The position numbers were made by a program, and so were the translations under genes. The notes under the pieces were generated by a model. The model was not told the origin of the DNA. It saw only the letters and a program-made list of their open reading frames with translations, and did no database searches. A stretch of 64,000 nt of DNA from an uncultured Methanolobus sp. GTDB lineage: Archaea > Halobacteriota > Methanosarcinia > Methanosarcinales > Methanosarcinaceae. Positions 29,122 through 38,086 of this stretch are shown piece after piece. Position 1 is the stretch's first letter. Each line of letters opens with the position of its first letter. Where the stretch lies: contig NZ_OY763421.1 in assembly GCF_963667555.1 (NCBI RefSeq), forward strand, positions 124,001 through 188,000. The letters run 5' to 3'.

Positions 29122-30418
29122 ACTCAGTCTCCGGTATCAGCTTGTCCAGAAGCAACTCTTCAGCATCCCTCAAAATCTGTATTTTCTCTTCTTCATCAAG
29201 AGACATTAATAGGTGTCTTACTTTTCCTTTTCCAAAAAGATCATGCAAAGGTCTATCAAGTCCATTCAGACCAGTACTACCTGAACATATCTCGTCGGTT
29301 ATGGTCAAGAGATCAGAGATGAAGTCCTGTCTGTCCAAAAGACCTTCACGTTCAAAAGGATAAGATGTTTCGTCCTTTAGCCTTTCTAACCAAACAGAAC
29401 CAGAACCTACATCATAGTTATCTCGCAGGTGTTGAACAATATCATTCAAAAAGCCTTCTTTTATCAGAAGCCTTTTCAAAGGGCTTCGACCCCGAAGAAT
29501 GAACCTACAGATGACATATCTGTTTTCTGAGATTTCAGAAAGTCTGTCCATGTTTTCTTCAAGTAATTCAATAAGATCAGCTTCGGTTTCGATTTCGCTT
29601 ACAGATAACTCTTCAACGTACCAGCGAACAGAATCGACCGGAGCAAAACTGACAGTTGTATTGCCTTTTTTGTCTACTTCCACTACCATGCATCCTCTCT
29701 CACCCAATTCACCGGGGTCTCTGCCCTGAGGATTACCGGAATAGACAATGAAAGGTTCTGTTTCGATTATCTGCGGTTTATGTATGTGCCCAAGAGCCCA
29801 GTAATCATAATTTGTTTCTTTTAGATCCTGGACAGTGCAAGGCGCATAAGGATAATGCCCTTCGCCTGAACCAACAGTACAATGAAGCATGCCTATAGCA
29901 TAGGGTGAGCCAGAATCTTTCTGCTGAAAACGCTTTACAAGATTTTCCTGAATATGTTTTGCCCTATAACTCATTCCGCTGATATTTGCTATCACTTTGC
30001 CATTCCTGCTCACTGGAACGTTTTCTACATCGTCGCCACTGAACACTATAACATCATCGGGCCATTCCAGACTTGCGGACCACCCATTCAGAGGATCATG
30101 ATTCCCATGTGTGATGTAAGTTGCAATGCCCGCATCAGAGAGTCTTTTAAGACCTTCAAGGAATTTCAATTGAGCATATAGGCTTTTGTCGGCACTGTCA
30201 TAAATATCACCGGCAATCAGAAGAAAGTCTGCATTTTTCTCGATGCAAAGATCAATGATGTTGTTATAGGCCGCAAAAGTGGCCTTTGTCATCACATCAC
30301 TCAACTGGGGATTGATGCCTGAAAGTCCATGAAAAGGACTGTCGAGGTGAAGATCTGCCGCATGCACAAAGATAAAATCAATATCTTCTTTGGTTTTTGA
30401 TTTTTTTCCAGTTGCCAT
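29108..30418 (-). CDS. YhaO/Mre11-like metallophosphoesterase nuclease
   Basis: 436 residues. All calcineurin-type phosphoesterase motifs are visible: HAADLHLDSPF (~19-29), AGDIYDSADKS, THGNHDP, the LHCTVG histidine and ALGHIHKP. This set identifies an SbcD/Mre11-type exonuclease of the YhaO subgroup. The C-terminal ~150 residues are the variable capping and partner-binding part. It is upstream of and overlaps the YhaN-like ATPase gene. The pair probably resects or trims double-strand DNA ends. The start ATG follows an AT-rich leader; no other reasonable start exists. Confidence 0.9.
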   Translation of the reverse strand: MATGKKSKTKEDIDFIFVHAADLHLDSPFHGLSGINPQLSDVMTKATFAAYNNIIDLCIEKNADFLLIAGDIYDSADKSLYAQLKFLEGLKRLSDAGIATYITHGNHDPLNGWSASLEWPDDVIVFSGDDVENVPVSRNGKVIANISGMSYRAKHIQENLVKRFQQKDSGSPYAIGMLHCTVGSGEGHYPYAPCTVQDLKETNYDYWALGHIHKPQIIETEPFIVYSGNPQGRDPGELGERGCMVVEVDKKGNTTVSFAPVDSVRWYVEELSVSEIETEADLIELLEENMDRLSEISENRYVICRFILRGRSPLKRLLIKEGFLNDIVQHLRDNYDVGSGSVWLERLKDETSYPFEREGLLDRQDFISDLLTITDEICSGSTGLNGLDRPLHDLFGKGKVRHLLMSLDEEEKIQILRDAEELLLDKLIPETEYENS

Positions 30419-30518
30419 ATGAAGAAGACCTTTTCATTATTTATATCTATATAATATAAAAGTTAATATTTATACTTTGTGAAATTATGCAGATTATGGA
30501 AGCATATAATCTGGAAGG

Positions 30519-31457
30519 TTATTCTTTCATATATTCGAATATCATTTTTCCTAGTAAGTTCATCATTTTTTCAGCATCAGAATCAAATTCAGGTAACTTT
30601 TGTCTTAAACCCAATGCAGCATCTTCAGCCACAAAGTGTTCCATAATACAAATGTATGTATAACACTCAATGAATCTTACAGGAGGTTCAGTGAAGAGCT
30701 TATCTGACTTCCTTAGTTGTACTTTAATTTTCTCTCTAATTTGTGTTTTTATTGTTTCGGCTATATTCGATAATTGATTACCTGGGATGTTTAATTTAGC
30801 ATCAAAAATAGAAGTATCAATGTTCACTGAATCTGTAATTCTCAATGTGTCAAGATAAGCAAAAACAAAACCTACATTTTCAACCCTAATTTTATCAATT
30901 GCTTTGGTTTTATATGCTTCAATGTTTTCTCTATCAAAATCCGGATCCAAGCAAAATTTTAGGCCTGAATAGGTATACTTTAAGTAATGTTTCAAAATTT
31001 CCCTTTCAGATGAAGTGAAGTTGAAATTTTTATCCAAACTAACATATTGAGCCAGATTATCGATAACCAAGTCTAGCATACTTAGATAATATTCACTTTT
31101 AAAAAGCTCAGGATAATTATCCTTAGTATAGACACAATTGACCAGTATACGAAGTGTATGGATGTCTTTTTTTAAACAATAGCTTATTAATTCTTTATTA
31201 GTGCAGTATAAATGTTTACATGGGCCTTCTAAAATATTTATTTCATCAGACACAAACCTATCCATATAAGATCTATCAAAATTACTCCTATTATAACACA
31301 ATTTATTTACTTTCACATAATCTATTAGTTCAGTCTCAGGATACCAATCATTCACTTCTACAAACTTTTTTATTATTTCTCTTTTAGCTTTCCTACATCT
31401 CTCTTTGCATAGTCCGCCGCCGTAAAAATTCAGACATAAACTTTCTGATTTTTTCAT
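30519..31457 (-). CDS. Hypothetical cysteine-rich protein
   Basis: 312 residues, family not recognised. The N-terminus has a cluster CLNFYGGGLCKERCRK (C-x8-C-x3-C, about residues 8-21), and further cysteines occur in CKHLYC (~85-90), which could together bind a metal or an iron-sulphur cluster. The remainder is predicted helical. An in-frame GTG 21 bases upstream is an alternative start; neither has a clear ribosome-binding site, so a leaderless transcript is possible. It lies alone between YhaO and the Hel308-like gene. No function can be proposed. Confidence 0.6.
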   Translation of the reverse strand: MKKSESLCLNFYGGGLCKERCRKAKREIIKKFVEVNDWYPETELIDYVKVNKLCYNRSNFDRSYMDRFVSDEINILEGPCKHLYCTNKELISYCLKKDIHTLRILVNCVYTKDNYPELFKSEYYLSMLDLVIDNLAQYVSLDKNFNFTSSEREILKHYLKYTYSGLKFCLDPDFDRENIEAYKTKAIDKIRVENVGFVFAYLDTLRITDSVNIDTSIFDAKLNIPGNQLSNIAETIKTQIREKIKVQLRKSDKLFTEPPVRFIECYTYICIMEHFVAEDAALGLRQKLPEFDSDAEKMMNLLGKMIFEYMKE

Positions 31458-31750
31458 AATAGGTTTAGAATGTATCACTTTATTTATTTTTTGATTTAGA
31501 CCTAACTAGAAAACATTTAATACTACAATATTCAAATATTCTCAGCATCAGCAAAACTTCTTTTTATTTCATGATTAGTAAATTTGTGCCAAAAGGAAAG
31601 AGTATGGCTTCTTATCGCTAAAATATCAGTCTTTTTTCCCTTTAATATCCCTATAGACTTCTAAAAAATGATTTTGGGATTATGCATAGGCAGTTATTGG
31701 ATATTCTCATTTTCATGATCGATTTAAATCAAAAAAAAGTATTTAACCGC

Positions 31751-34030
31751 CTACGGATTATAATATTCAATTATTGATCTTTGACAATTAAGTGTAGAAT
31801 TATATACTTTTTTCCTGCTTTTTGTTTTAGTGGGGATGGGAATTTTAAGTTGATTGCAAACCTTTTCTGCTAGCTGCTCCCCTATTATTTTTGCTATTTG
31901 TTCAAACGACAATGAACTCAGCATGTCGACAGACTCTATCCCATTATCAAACAATTTACGTGCATTTTTGCGGCCAATCCCATTGATTGATACCAGTGGA
32001 ATAAGTTCTGCACATACGCCATATTTCAATCTGATATCAAGATCATTGAAATCTAAGTTCTGGTTTTTAAGGATTGCAATTAGTTTCATTCCGCTGGCAA
32101 TCCATAATGCATGTGTTTTAAGAATGTGCAAATCCCCGTTAGTGCTTGGATATTTGGCATTGATTTTCCCAACATCACTTTCATTTATCCATTCCTTTAA
32201 AATCAGTGCGCTTTTTATTGTTTCAAGAAAATGTTCCCTTTGGGTTTTATCAATTTTATTGAAATCAGGAAAATCGATAATTTCATGTTTGTGAGCATCT
32301 GCATAATCGTAATAATCTTTAGCTTCAACTCTATTCTTAATATCAACCGTGCAGAAATCAACAGTCTTGCAGATCAATTGAAGAATTGACATTTCCGTAA
32401 TTTCCATGGCATTGGTGTTAGCAATGTTTAACTCATGAACAATGGTTGCCAATGTGGATGGATCAATATTCATGCTGGAAACCAGTCCTCCTAATGGCGT
32501 TATTGATAACTTTTCATCATTGTAACTGATCATATCCTGATCACAAAGGAAGTTTAAAGTTTCCTGGACAAAGTCAACAGAATTGCCCATATAGGCTGAG
32601 AATGTCCTGGAGAAGAATTCTGTTACTTCTGATGGAGAATTGGCCATATCGCTGCTTATAATACCAAGAACATGGCGTCTGAGCGTGTACACATCCCTTT
32701 CGTATGATTCAGCTTTTCCAGTTTTAAGATAGATCAACTTTTCCTGGAGAAGTTCAAAACCATTGTGCTTTTTCTCAAGGAGAACTGAATAACCATATGG
32801 ATGTGGAGGACGCCGGCTTGTTTTTCGGATCATTTTGTTGAAACCATATACAAGAGATGGAGTCTCTCCAGATTTAAGATGGTACCAGCAGGAATGCCGT
32901 TCTATAAGCATTTTGGGAGGAATATCCAGCACATCATCAATTGCAGACGTGCCAAATATCATTTTGATGAATTTGTCCTTAAATCCTGTTTCTATAAGTT
33001 CACGCTCAACAGGTTTGAGCTTTCCATGTTCAAAAGCCACTCCATTGCGTATACAATCAGCCAGTACTTTTGACTCTTGCTTTTTGCTTGATTGTTCTAT
33101 TTTTTTCGCAATATTATTAAGAGCATACTTAGTATCGTTATCAAGTAGATCATTAATGAGCGTGCATTCTGAATATAGGAAATTTGAGAATTTCTGTGCA
33201 AGATCAATGCAATTTTTCGAGGTCTTTGCAAATACAACACATTGTATGTCCTGCCTGATCGTATCAAGAATTATGTCCGTTGCCATATCCTTTATTTCAT
33301 GCTCATCCACTGCTTTGAAAGATTCAGTTCCTTCATTAAACTGCATGATTTTACAGAAGGATTGGTCTTCATGCAGGAAATATGGTCTCCATTCATTAAT
33401 TGAAAGTTCCGCTTCCAAATGGTCTGCAAGAACCTCAGCATTTTCGATAGATTCCGAAAGGTAGACCCTCTGGACATCAGAAATACTTCTCAATTTGGTG
33501 ATCACAACATCCATGGTACATCCTATGTTAGGATCTCCCAGAAGATTGAGTTCGTCCATGACAATTATAGAAAAGCTATTGATCCACATTGTTCCATTAA
33601 CCATCATCGAATCTATGTTTTCGAGAGTGCAAACAATGATATCATAATCATCCAGTTGCTCTGCTCTTGATTCGATGTTTCCTGTGAATCTGCCAACTTT
33701 TACACCCAGCAACTCGAACCTTTTGAAATGTTTGCAATTCTCAGTCGCAAGGGATGGCCATGGAGTGATGTATAGAGCTTTTCCACCGTTAAGAACATGC
33801 CTGAGTATCACAAGTTCTGCGATCAGCCTTTTCTCGCTGACAAAGGATGTAACAGCAAGAATATCCTTTCCTTCCAGAAGGCCCCTATTCGCAGCTTCTC
33901 CCTGGGAAGGATACAATTCCTCAATTCCAGAATCGATATAGAAGTCGATTGCATTCTGTGGAAGAGGAAGAGACTGTACCTTAATCATTGGAATTCGGAT
34001 AGGAAATGAAATTGTATCACCTCTAAACAT
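31751..34030 (-). CDS. Hel308-like helicase paralogue with destroyed ATPase motifs
   Basis: 759 residues, colinear with archaeal Hel308 from the start (SLPLPQNAIDFYIDSGIEEL corresponds to the canonical Q-motif region) to the C-terminal helix-hairpin-helix (VSINGIGRKNARKLF). However, every catalytic motif is changed: the Walker A site reads AVTSFVSEKR (~60-69) instead of PTASGKT, DEVH is DELN (159-162), motif V reads GTSAIDDVLDIP, and the QMAGRAGR region reads KMIRKTSRRPPHPYG. The frame is intact, so it is a maintained pseudoenzyme rather than a dead gene. Start is uncertain: an ATG at 33988 would match Hel308 length better, but neither start has a good ribosome-binding site. Confidence 0.85.
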   Translation of the reverse strand: MFRGDTISFPIRIPMIKVQSLPLPQNAIDFYIDSGIEELYPSQGEAANRGLLEGKDILAVTSFVSEKRLIAELVILRHVLNGGKALYITPWPSLATENCKHFKRFELLGVKVGRFTGNIESRAEQLDDYDIIVCTLENIDSMMVNGTMWINSFSIIVMDELNLLGDPNIGCTMDVVITKLRSISDVQRVYLSESIENAEVLADHLEAELSINEWRPYFLHEDQSFCKIMQFNEGTESFKAVDEHEIKDMATDIILDTIRQDIQCVVFAKTSKNCIDLAQKFSNFLYSECTLINDLLDNDTKYALNNIAKKIEQSSKKQESKVLADCIRNGVAFEHGKLKPVERELIETGFKDKFIKMIFGTSAIDDVLDIPPKMLIERHSCWYHLKSGETPSLVYGFNKMIRKTSRRPPHPYGYSVLLEKKHNGFELLQEKLIYLKTGKAESYERDVYTLRRHVLGIISSDMANSPSEVTEFFSRTFSAYMGNSVDFVQETLNFLCDQDMISYNDEKLSITPLGGLVSSMNIDPSTLATIVHELNIANTNAMEITEMSILQLICKTVDFCTVDIKNRVEAKDYYDYADAHKHEIIDFPDFNKIDKTQREHFLETIKSALILKEWINESDVGKINAKYPSTNGDLHILKTHALWIASGMKLIAILKNQNLDFNDLDIRLKYGVCAELIPLVSINGIGRKNARKLFDNGIESVDMLSSLSFEQIAKIIGEQLAEKVCNQLKIPIPTKTKSRKKVYNSTLNCQRSIIEYYNP

Positions 34031-34088
34031 TGGTTATACTTGCTATTTCATTATTCGAAAACGGAGTATTTTCACCAGCGTTAGTGAA

Positions 34089-34271
34089 TTAGATACCTCT
34101 TTTCCTCTTCACGTCCTCAAGTGTCGTTTTTCCGGCAGCGATTTCATTTAATATCGCATTGACTCCATCATTCGCTTTTTCTTCAATGAAGATCATCAGC
34201 TGCAGTGATCGTGGAAGATGAGAAGTGATCTCATCCGAATAATTAATATTGTTATACGTCGAATTGTTCAT
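34089..34271 (-). CDS. Small hypothetical protein
   Basis: 60-residue protein, unknown family. A hydrophobic helix (PRSLQLMIFIEE) is followed by a basic C-terminus (DVKRKRG). ATG at 34271 has GAGGT seven bases upstream, which favours it over a TTG two codons earlier. It ends 58 bases before the start of the pseudo-Hel308 gene and may be co-transcribed with it. Confidence 0.55.
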   Translation of the reverse strand: MNNSTYNNINYSDEITSHLPRSLQLMIFIEEKANDGVNAILNEIAAGKTTLEDVKRKRGI

Positions 34272-34808
34272 TGACAATACCTCTGGGTTTGTTAATTAGT
34301 TGCAGCCGTGTAATCTGCCAGGATCGTCGACTGCAACTTTCGCCTTTTATGGACATGATAATGATAGGTGTTGCCTATTTAAAGAATTAATTAGTATAAA
34401 TTTCAAGTTTGTACTACTCGTTTTAGGTGGTTGCGAAAATTATTTTGTTCTTTTTAAATCGTGCCACGTTTTAATGGAGAAAATTCTCATTGGCAAGGAA
34501 GAAAATAACATTAATGAAAAGGATTTAGAACTTCAGAAAGCACAGACCTTAATTGATGAGGAGTCCATCCGACATAAAATACTGGCTCAGACTCCCAAAG
34601 GAAGTAAATGTGTATGGAATTAAGCATAAGAGCACACTCAAGAGAATTAAGAACAGGATTTTGAGTGATTGGAAATTCTATTTATGGGCAAAGGAAGTGA
34701 GGAAATTGGGAAATGGATTTTAATCCTTATCGCCTTTTTTAGTATTTAGAATAATGTAAAAGGTTGACGCGATTGATAAAACATAAAGTCAATTTTTGTG
34801 TGTAAACA
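34272..34808. other. Spacer without convincing genes
   Basis: AT-rich. The only open stretch of note is a plus-strand lysine/glutamate-rich frame ending at 34623, without ribosome-binding site or recognisable family. The segment near 34272-34400 is the likely promoter of the small gene and pseudo-Hel308 gene. Confidence 0.4.
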
Positions 34809-35732
34809 TCAATCAAAAATAGTTTTTATCTCATTTCTCAAAGCTTGTTTGTTGTAAATTAGCTTGCCTTCTGATGCTGGATTACTATAACTCAAATTTG
34901 TCCTAGAAATTACTGTTACACTTCGGGGGAAATTCATGAACTGCGATAAATCCAAAAAGTCCCCACCCTTTTCACAATTGGAATAATGAAATGGATGTTG
35001 CACATCAACAAAAGAACAAAATTTAGTAGGAGCAAAAAGCTCATTTAGTTGTCGAAGAAATATTCTTTCTTTACCACCATAATTTGTTTTTTTCGAATGT
35101 CTCATATGTTCCATTGAATACTTATGTTTCATTTCACGATTAGATTCTGATAGCCATGCATCAACAATTTTTATATCATCTATGAATGAGGATGGCAACT
35201 GGGTTTTGACATCTTCATGTACTGCAACATCAACAAAAAAGTCTAAATCACGTAGATTAACATCTCCGTATTTGGTTTTAAGTGCTTGAAGGTTTTTTAA
35301 TTGTGCATGCATCCAGTATTCATTTTTGGAATCTGTAATCGATTCTGTTTGACTACTTCTTTGAACAAAACCATCTAAATAGTTTCTGTCACTTAGTGTG
35401 AATTCCACTTCAGCAACAAACATTTCAATATCTGGTGATAAGTCTTTAAAATTAATATCAAACTGATTCCTAGTAGAAGTTACAGCCTTATTTTCCGAAG
35501 TAAAGAACGGCAAACCAGTCAATTTTACATTTTCTAGATTATGCACAGGAGTAGATATTTTTCTGAGAATGTCCCTTCTAAATCCTTTTTTTATTTCAAA
35601 GCTTATACTGTATATACCTCTGTTCTCGGGACATCTTACAGTGATTTCCTCACTAGTGATTTTTGAAGCTTCCTCAAAAGACTTATAGATTTTACCAACA
35701 ACTGGTAAAAGCTTACTGATTAAAGGATCCAT
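34809..35732 (-). CDS. Hypothetical protein, second gene of an unknown pair
   Basis: 307 residues, family not recognised. The first ~150 residues look beta-rich; a central DLRDLDFFVDVAVHED and a C-terminal GGDFLDLSQFM...SVTVISRTN are the most ordered-looking parts. ATG at 35732 is fixed by a very strong ribosome-binding site, GGGGGG four bases upstream, located inside the end of the previous gene (overlap 20 bases). It shares a transcript with the upstream gene. The pair lies between pseudo-Hel308 and a tRNA remnant in an accessory region, which hints at a mobile or defence role, but no motif proves it. Confidence 0.7.
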   Translation of the reverse strand: MDPLISKLLPVVGKIYKSFEEASKITSEEITVRCPENRGIYSISFEIKKGFRRDILRKISTPVHNLENVKLTGLPFFTSENKAVTSTRNQFDINFKDLSPDIEMFVAEVEFTLSDRNYLDGFVQRSSQTESITDSKNEYWMHAQLKNLQALKTKYGDVNLRDLDFFVDVAVHEDVKTQLPSSFIDDIKIVDAWLSESNREMKHKYSMEHMRHSKKTNYGGKERIFLRQLNELFAPTKFCSFVDVQHPFHYSNCEKGGDFLDLSQFMNFPRSVTVISRTNLSYSNPASEGKLIYNKQALRNEIKTIFD

Positions 35733-36714
35733 TTTCCCCCCAGTTAAAAAGCTTGTGCAACTCAATATTCCCTTTTTCGTTGGCAGATATTTCAATTGGA
35801 CTTAAGAATATTGGTTCGTATTCATTTAGAAGTAAATCCGATTGAATCAATTTGAGGTGTACTTTTTGTGGTTTTTTGGATATTTCAATAATTGCAAATG
35901 GATTAAGTATCAATATTTTACTGCTCGCCAGTGACTCAGTATAAGCAATAAAATTATCAACTAGTGTTTTGAATTTCATATTAGACATAAATACCCTTTG
36001 TATGGAATCGAAAAAAGAATTTGCAAACAAAATGTCATTCTGAAGTATATATTCCAATTCTTCATTGATTTTTCGTGTTTCTACATTTGAGTCATTTATT
36101 TCATGTTCAAGAAAAGTATTCAAAAAAGATTCATACTTAGGATAAGTATCTATTAAGAATTGCACTTCATCTTGCAAAGAACTATTAAATTCATCTAGGA
36201 ACTTTTTCTGATCATCTGATAATGTTTCTTTTACGTCACTATATTCCGCGGTAATTATACCAATTACAGAAGTTGCATCACCGACATTCTTCAATTTGAT
36301 TTTATTCTCTACCTTCTTTTCAGGAAATGTAACGTTTATAGACAAAGGCGTATCAATTAACTTAATTAGAGGCCTGTATAGTGATATTTCTTTATTTGTA
36401 AAATGAACAACTTCTTTATTCTTTAAAAATGAAAAACTGACAGAACCTGTCACTTTTTCATCATCTTGTGATCTAGTTGATTTAAAAAGCAAACCAAGAT
36501 AACCATCCACATCTACATCTTCATTGCTTATTTCAAGAGCATGGTTGGTATCAAAATCGCGTAAATTGCTGGCATTGTAAATTTCATTGATGAATAAAAA
36601 AGAAGGGTAATTTAATAACAAAGTATCGTAGTCCAGATTTTCCCACGTAATGTGGGAAGGAATGCTTTCTCCTTGTAAGCCTTCTTTCGGAAGAAATGAA
36701 GATTTAACCGGCAT
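35713..36714 (-). CDS. Hypothetical beta-rich protein, first gene of an unknown pair
   Basis: 333 residues, not recognised. A central NVGDATSVIGIITAEYSD segment (~147-165) resembles strands of immunoglobulin-like (CARDB-like) domains, suggesting a beta-sandwich, followed by a helical stretch (~170-260). No signal peptide or transmembrane span is seen. The ATG is preceded by an AT-rich stretch (TATACTAATATT) rather than a ribosome-binding site, so the transcript may be leaderless. It overlaps the next gene by 20 bases. It begins ~120 bases from a tRNA-Leu fragment. Confidence 0.65.
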   Translation of the reverse strand: MPVKSSFLPKEGLQGESIPSHITWENLDYDTLLLNYPSFLFINEIYNASNLRDFDTNHALEISNEDVDVDGYLGLLFKSTRSQDDEKVTGSVSFSFLKNKEVVHFTNKEISLYRPLIKLIDTPLSINVTFPEKKVENKIKLKNVGDATSVIGIITAEYSDVKETLSDDQKKFLDEFNSSLQDEVQFLIDTYPKYESFLNTFLEHEINDSNVETRKINEELEYILQNDILFANSFFDSIQRVFMSNMKFKTLVDNFIAYTESLASSKILILNPFAIIEISKKPQKVHLKLIQSDLLLNEYEPIFLSPIEISANEKGNIELHKLFNWGENGSFNQ

Positions 36715-36833
36715 AATATTAGTATACTTGTTCGGTCTTCAATATAAAGTTTTTGAACTGTTATTCTATATTTGAGAGACCGTAAGTGATTTGAAAAAGG
36801 AAAAATACATGTAAATTATTGATTTTGTAAAAC

Positions 36834-36895
36834 TGGTGCAGAAAGCGCGATTCGAACGCACGAACTCCTACGAGAATGGATTCTAAGCCAATCGC
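36834..36895 (-). pseudogene. 3' fragment of tRNA-Leu
   Basis: Read on the minus strand, this stretch has the 3' two thirds of a tRNA-Leu: an anticodon arm with loop CTTAGAA (anticodon UAG if intact), the long class II variable arm TCTCGTAGGAG, a T arm GTGCG-TTCGAAT-CGCGC, the 3' acceptor strand TTTCTGC, discriminator A and encoded CCA. The matching 5' acceptor strand (GCAGAAA) and D arm are absent from the ~50 bases between this and tRNA-Thr. It is therefore a partial tRNA gene, as left by integration or recombination at a tRNA 3' end, rather than a functional gene. Confidence 0.7.
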
Positions 36896-36916
36896 ATTAT
36901 TTAAGAGTATAAGATA

Positions 36917-36937
36917 CACGGGGCTTCTAACCCCGTG
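36917..36937. other. GC-rich perfect hairpin
   Basis: CACGGGG-CTTCTAA-CCCCGTG, a perfect 7-base stem with a 7-base loop, lies between tRNA-Thr and the tRNA-Leu fragment in otherwise AT-rich DNA. It may terminate or process the tRNA-Thr transcript. Confidence 0.55.
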
Positions 36938-36943
36938 ATTTAT

Positions 36944-37015
36944 AGCCCCCGGGGGGATTTGAACCCCCGACCTGCTGATTACGAATCAGCCGCTATACCC
37001 CTAAGCCACAGAGGC
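36944..37015 (-). tRNA. tRNA-Thr (anticodon CGU)
   Basis: Complete cloverleaf without intron. The acceptor stem GCCTCTG pairs with CGGGGGC using three G-U pairs; anticodon arm GCTGA-TTCGTAA-TCAGC gives anticodon CGU; T arm is GGGGG-TTCAAAT-CCCCC; the discriminator is U, as is usual for archaeal tRNA-Thr. CCA is not encoded. Confidence 0.93.
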
Positions 37016-37082
37016 AAAACTGAACGACAGTATAATTCTATATAATGATTTAATAATTTCGCTTAAGCTTTACTAATATCGG

Positions 37083-38084
37083 CTAAAGCACTCTCACTTC
37101 AATACACACGTTGAACTGGTGCGGAGCATAGGAACGGACGACACGGGACTCTATAAGTTCAGTGTTTCTTCCTGCTCTTTTTGCAGCATCATCGATAAGT
37201 TTAAGGGAACTCTCAAAGAGGTCGTCTTCCGGTGTAATATCGTAATAGTGGATGATACCGTTTGTAGTACAGATTTTCACAGCAGCGTCAAGGAACTCAT
37301 TTGCATTGTGAGGCAGGTTCATGATCACATGATCTGCGATACCGGCATATTTTTCAGCTTCAAGGTTCGCATCGCCCTCTATAGCTTCCACGTTTGGAAC
37401 TGAATTGAGCTCAACATTGTGGCGCAGGAACTCAACAGCATCCGGGTTCTTGTCTATAGCTATCACACGGATGTCCGGGCTTTTCCTGGCAAACATAATG
37501 CTGTATGGGCCGACACCTGCAAACATATCAACAACTGTTTCGCCTTCTTTTACCTGCTCAAGTATACGTGAACGCTCGGTTGCAAGACGCGGTGTAAAAT
37601 AAGCTCTCTCAAGGTCAATGTAGAATCTGGAACCATATTCCCGGTGTATTGTGGATGTCCTGTTCTCTCCTGCAACGGTTCTGAACCTGCGGGTTCTGAA
37701 CTCTCCTTCTACAGGACTCATGGCTGCAAGAACGGTCTTGACGTTCTTTTTCACTTTCATGATGGCATCTGCTACTTTTTCAGGTTCAGCAACGTCATCC
37801 TCTATGAGTGCGATATCTCCGACTATTTCAAAATGGGGTACAACATCCAGCAGGTCTTCAAGCTTCAATTGTCCTTTCTGTTCCTCAAACTCATGCTCGG
37901 TAAGCTCGAACTCTCCGGGAAGTTCTTTAAGTTCTGCATTCTCTGGTTTGCGTGTGAGTGGAAGTAAGAGAAAATCTTCCTGCGAAGCAATTCGTGCAGA
38001 ATTGTCCAGCAGGTCCATTTCCAGCAGTAATCTGCGTATCGGCTCGCCTTTTTTCTTCAGAACTTTGATGCAACTTCTATTCAT
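37083..38084 (-). CDS. trm5: tRNA (guanine37-N1)-methyltransferase, Trm5 family
   Basis: 333 residues. Class I AdoMet methylase with motif VDMFAGVGPYSIMFAR (~190-205) and the family-specific catalytic NLPHNANEFLD (~275-285); the basic N-terminal region belongs to the tRNA-binding D1/D2 part. Trm5 makes m1G37 next to the anticodon and, in some archaea, starts wyosine synthesis. ATG at 38084 lies two bases after the LysE stop with AGGT ahead; a longer frame would overlap lysE and lacks a site. The two genes form an operon. The neighbouring tRNA genes are probably coincidental. Confidence 0.9.
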   Translation of the reverse strand: MNRSCIKVLKKKGEPIRRLLLEMDLLDNSARIASQEDFLLLPLTRKPENAELKELPGEFELTEHEFEEQKGQLKLEDLLDVVPHFEIVGDIALIEDDVAEPEKVADAIMKVKKNVKTVLAAMSPVEGEFRTRRFRTVAGENRTSTIHREYGSRFYIDLERAYFTPRLATERSRILEQVKEGETVVDMFAGVGPYSIMFARKSPDIRVIAIDKNPDAVEFLRHNVELNSVPNVEAIEGDANLEAEKYAGIADHVIMNLPHNANEFLDAAVKICTTNGIIHYYDITPEDDLFESSLKLIDDAAKRAGRNTELIESRVVRSYAPHQFNVCIEVRVL

Positions 38085-38086
38085 GT

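Noticed and set aside
34300..34623. Plus-strand open frame of ~107 codons, lysine/glutamate-rich at its end
   Set aside because: No ribosome-binding site at any in-frame start, no recognisable family, and cysteine/phenylalanine-rich first half typical of random AT-rich sequence.
36834..37015. Split or intron-containing functional tRNA-Leu spanning the hairpin
   Set aside because: The required 5' acceptor strand GCAGAAA and a D arm are not present between tRNA-Thr and the fragment nor just upstream of tRNA-Thr.
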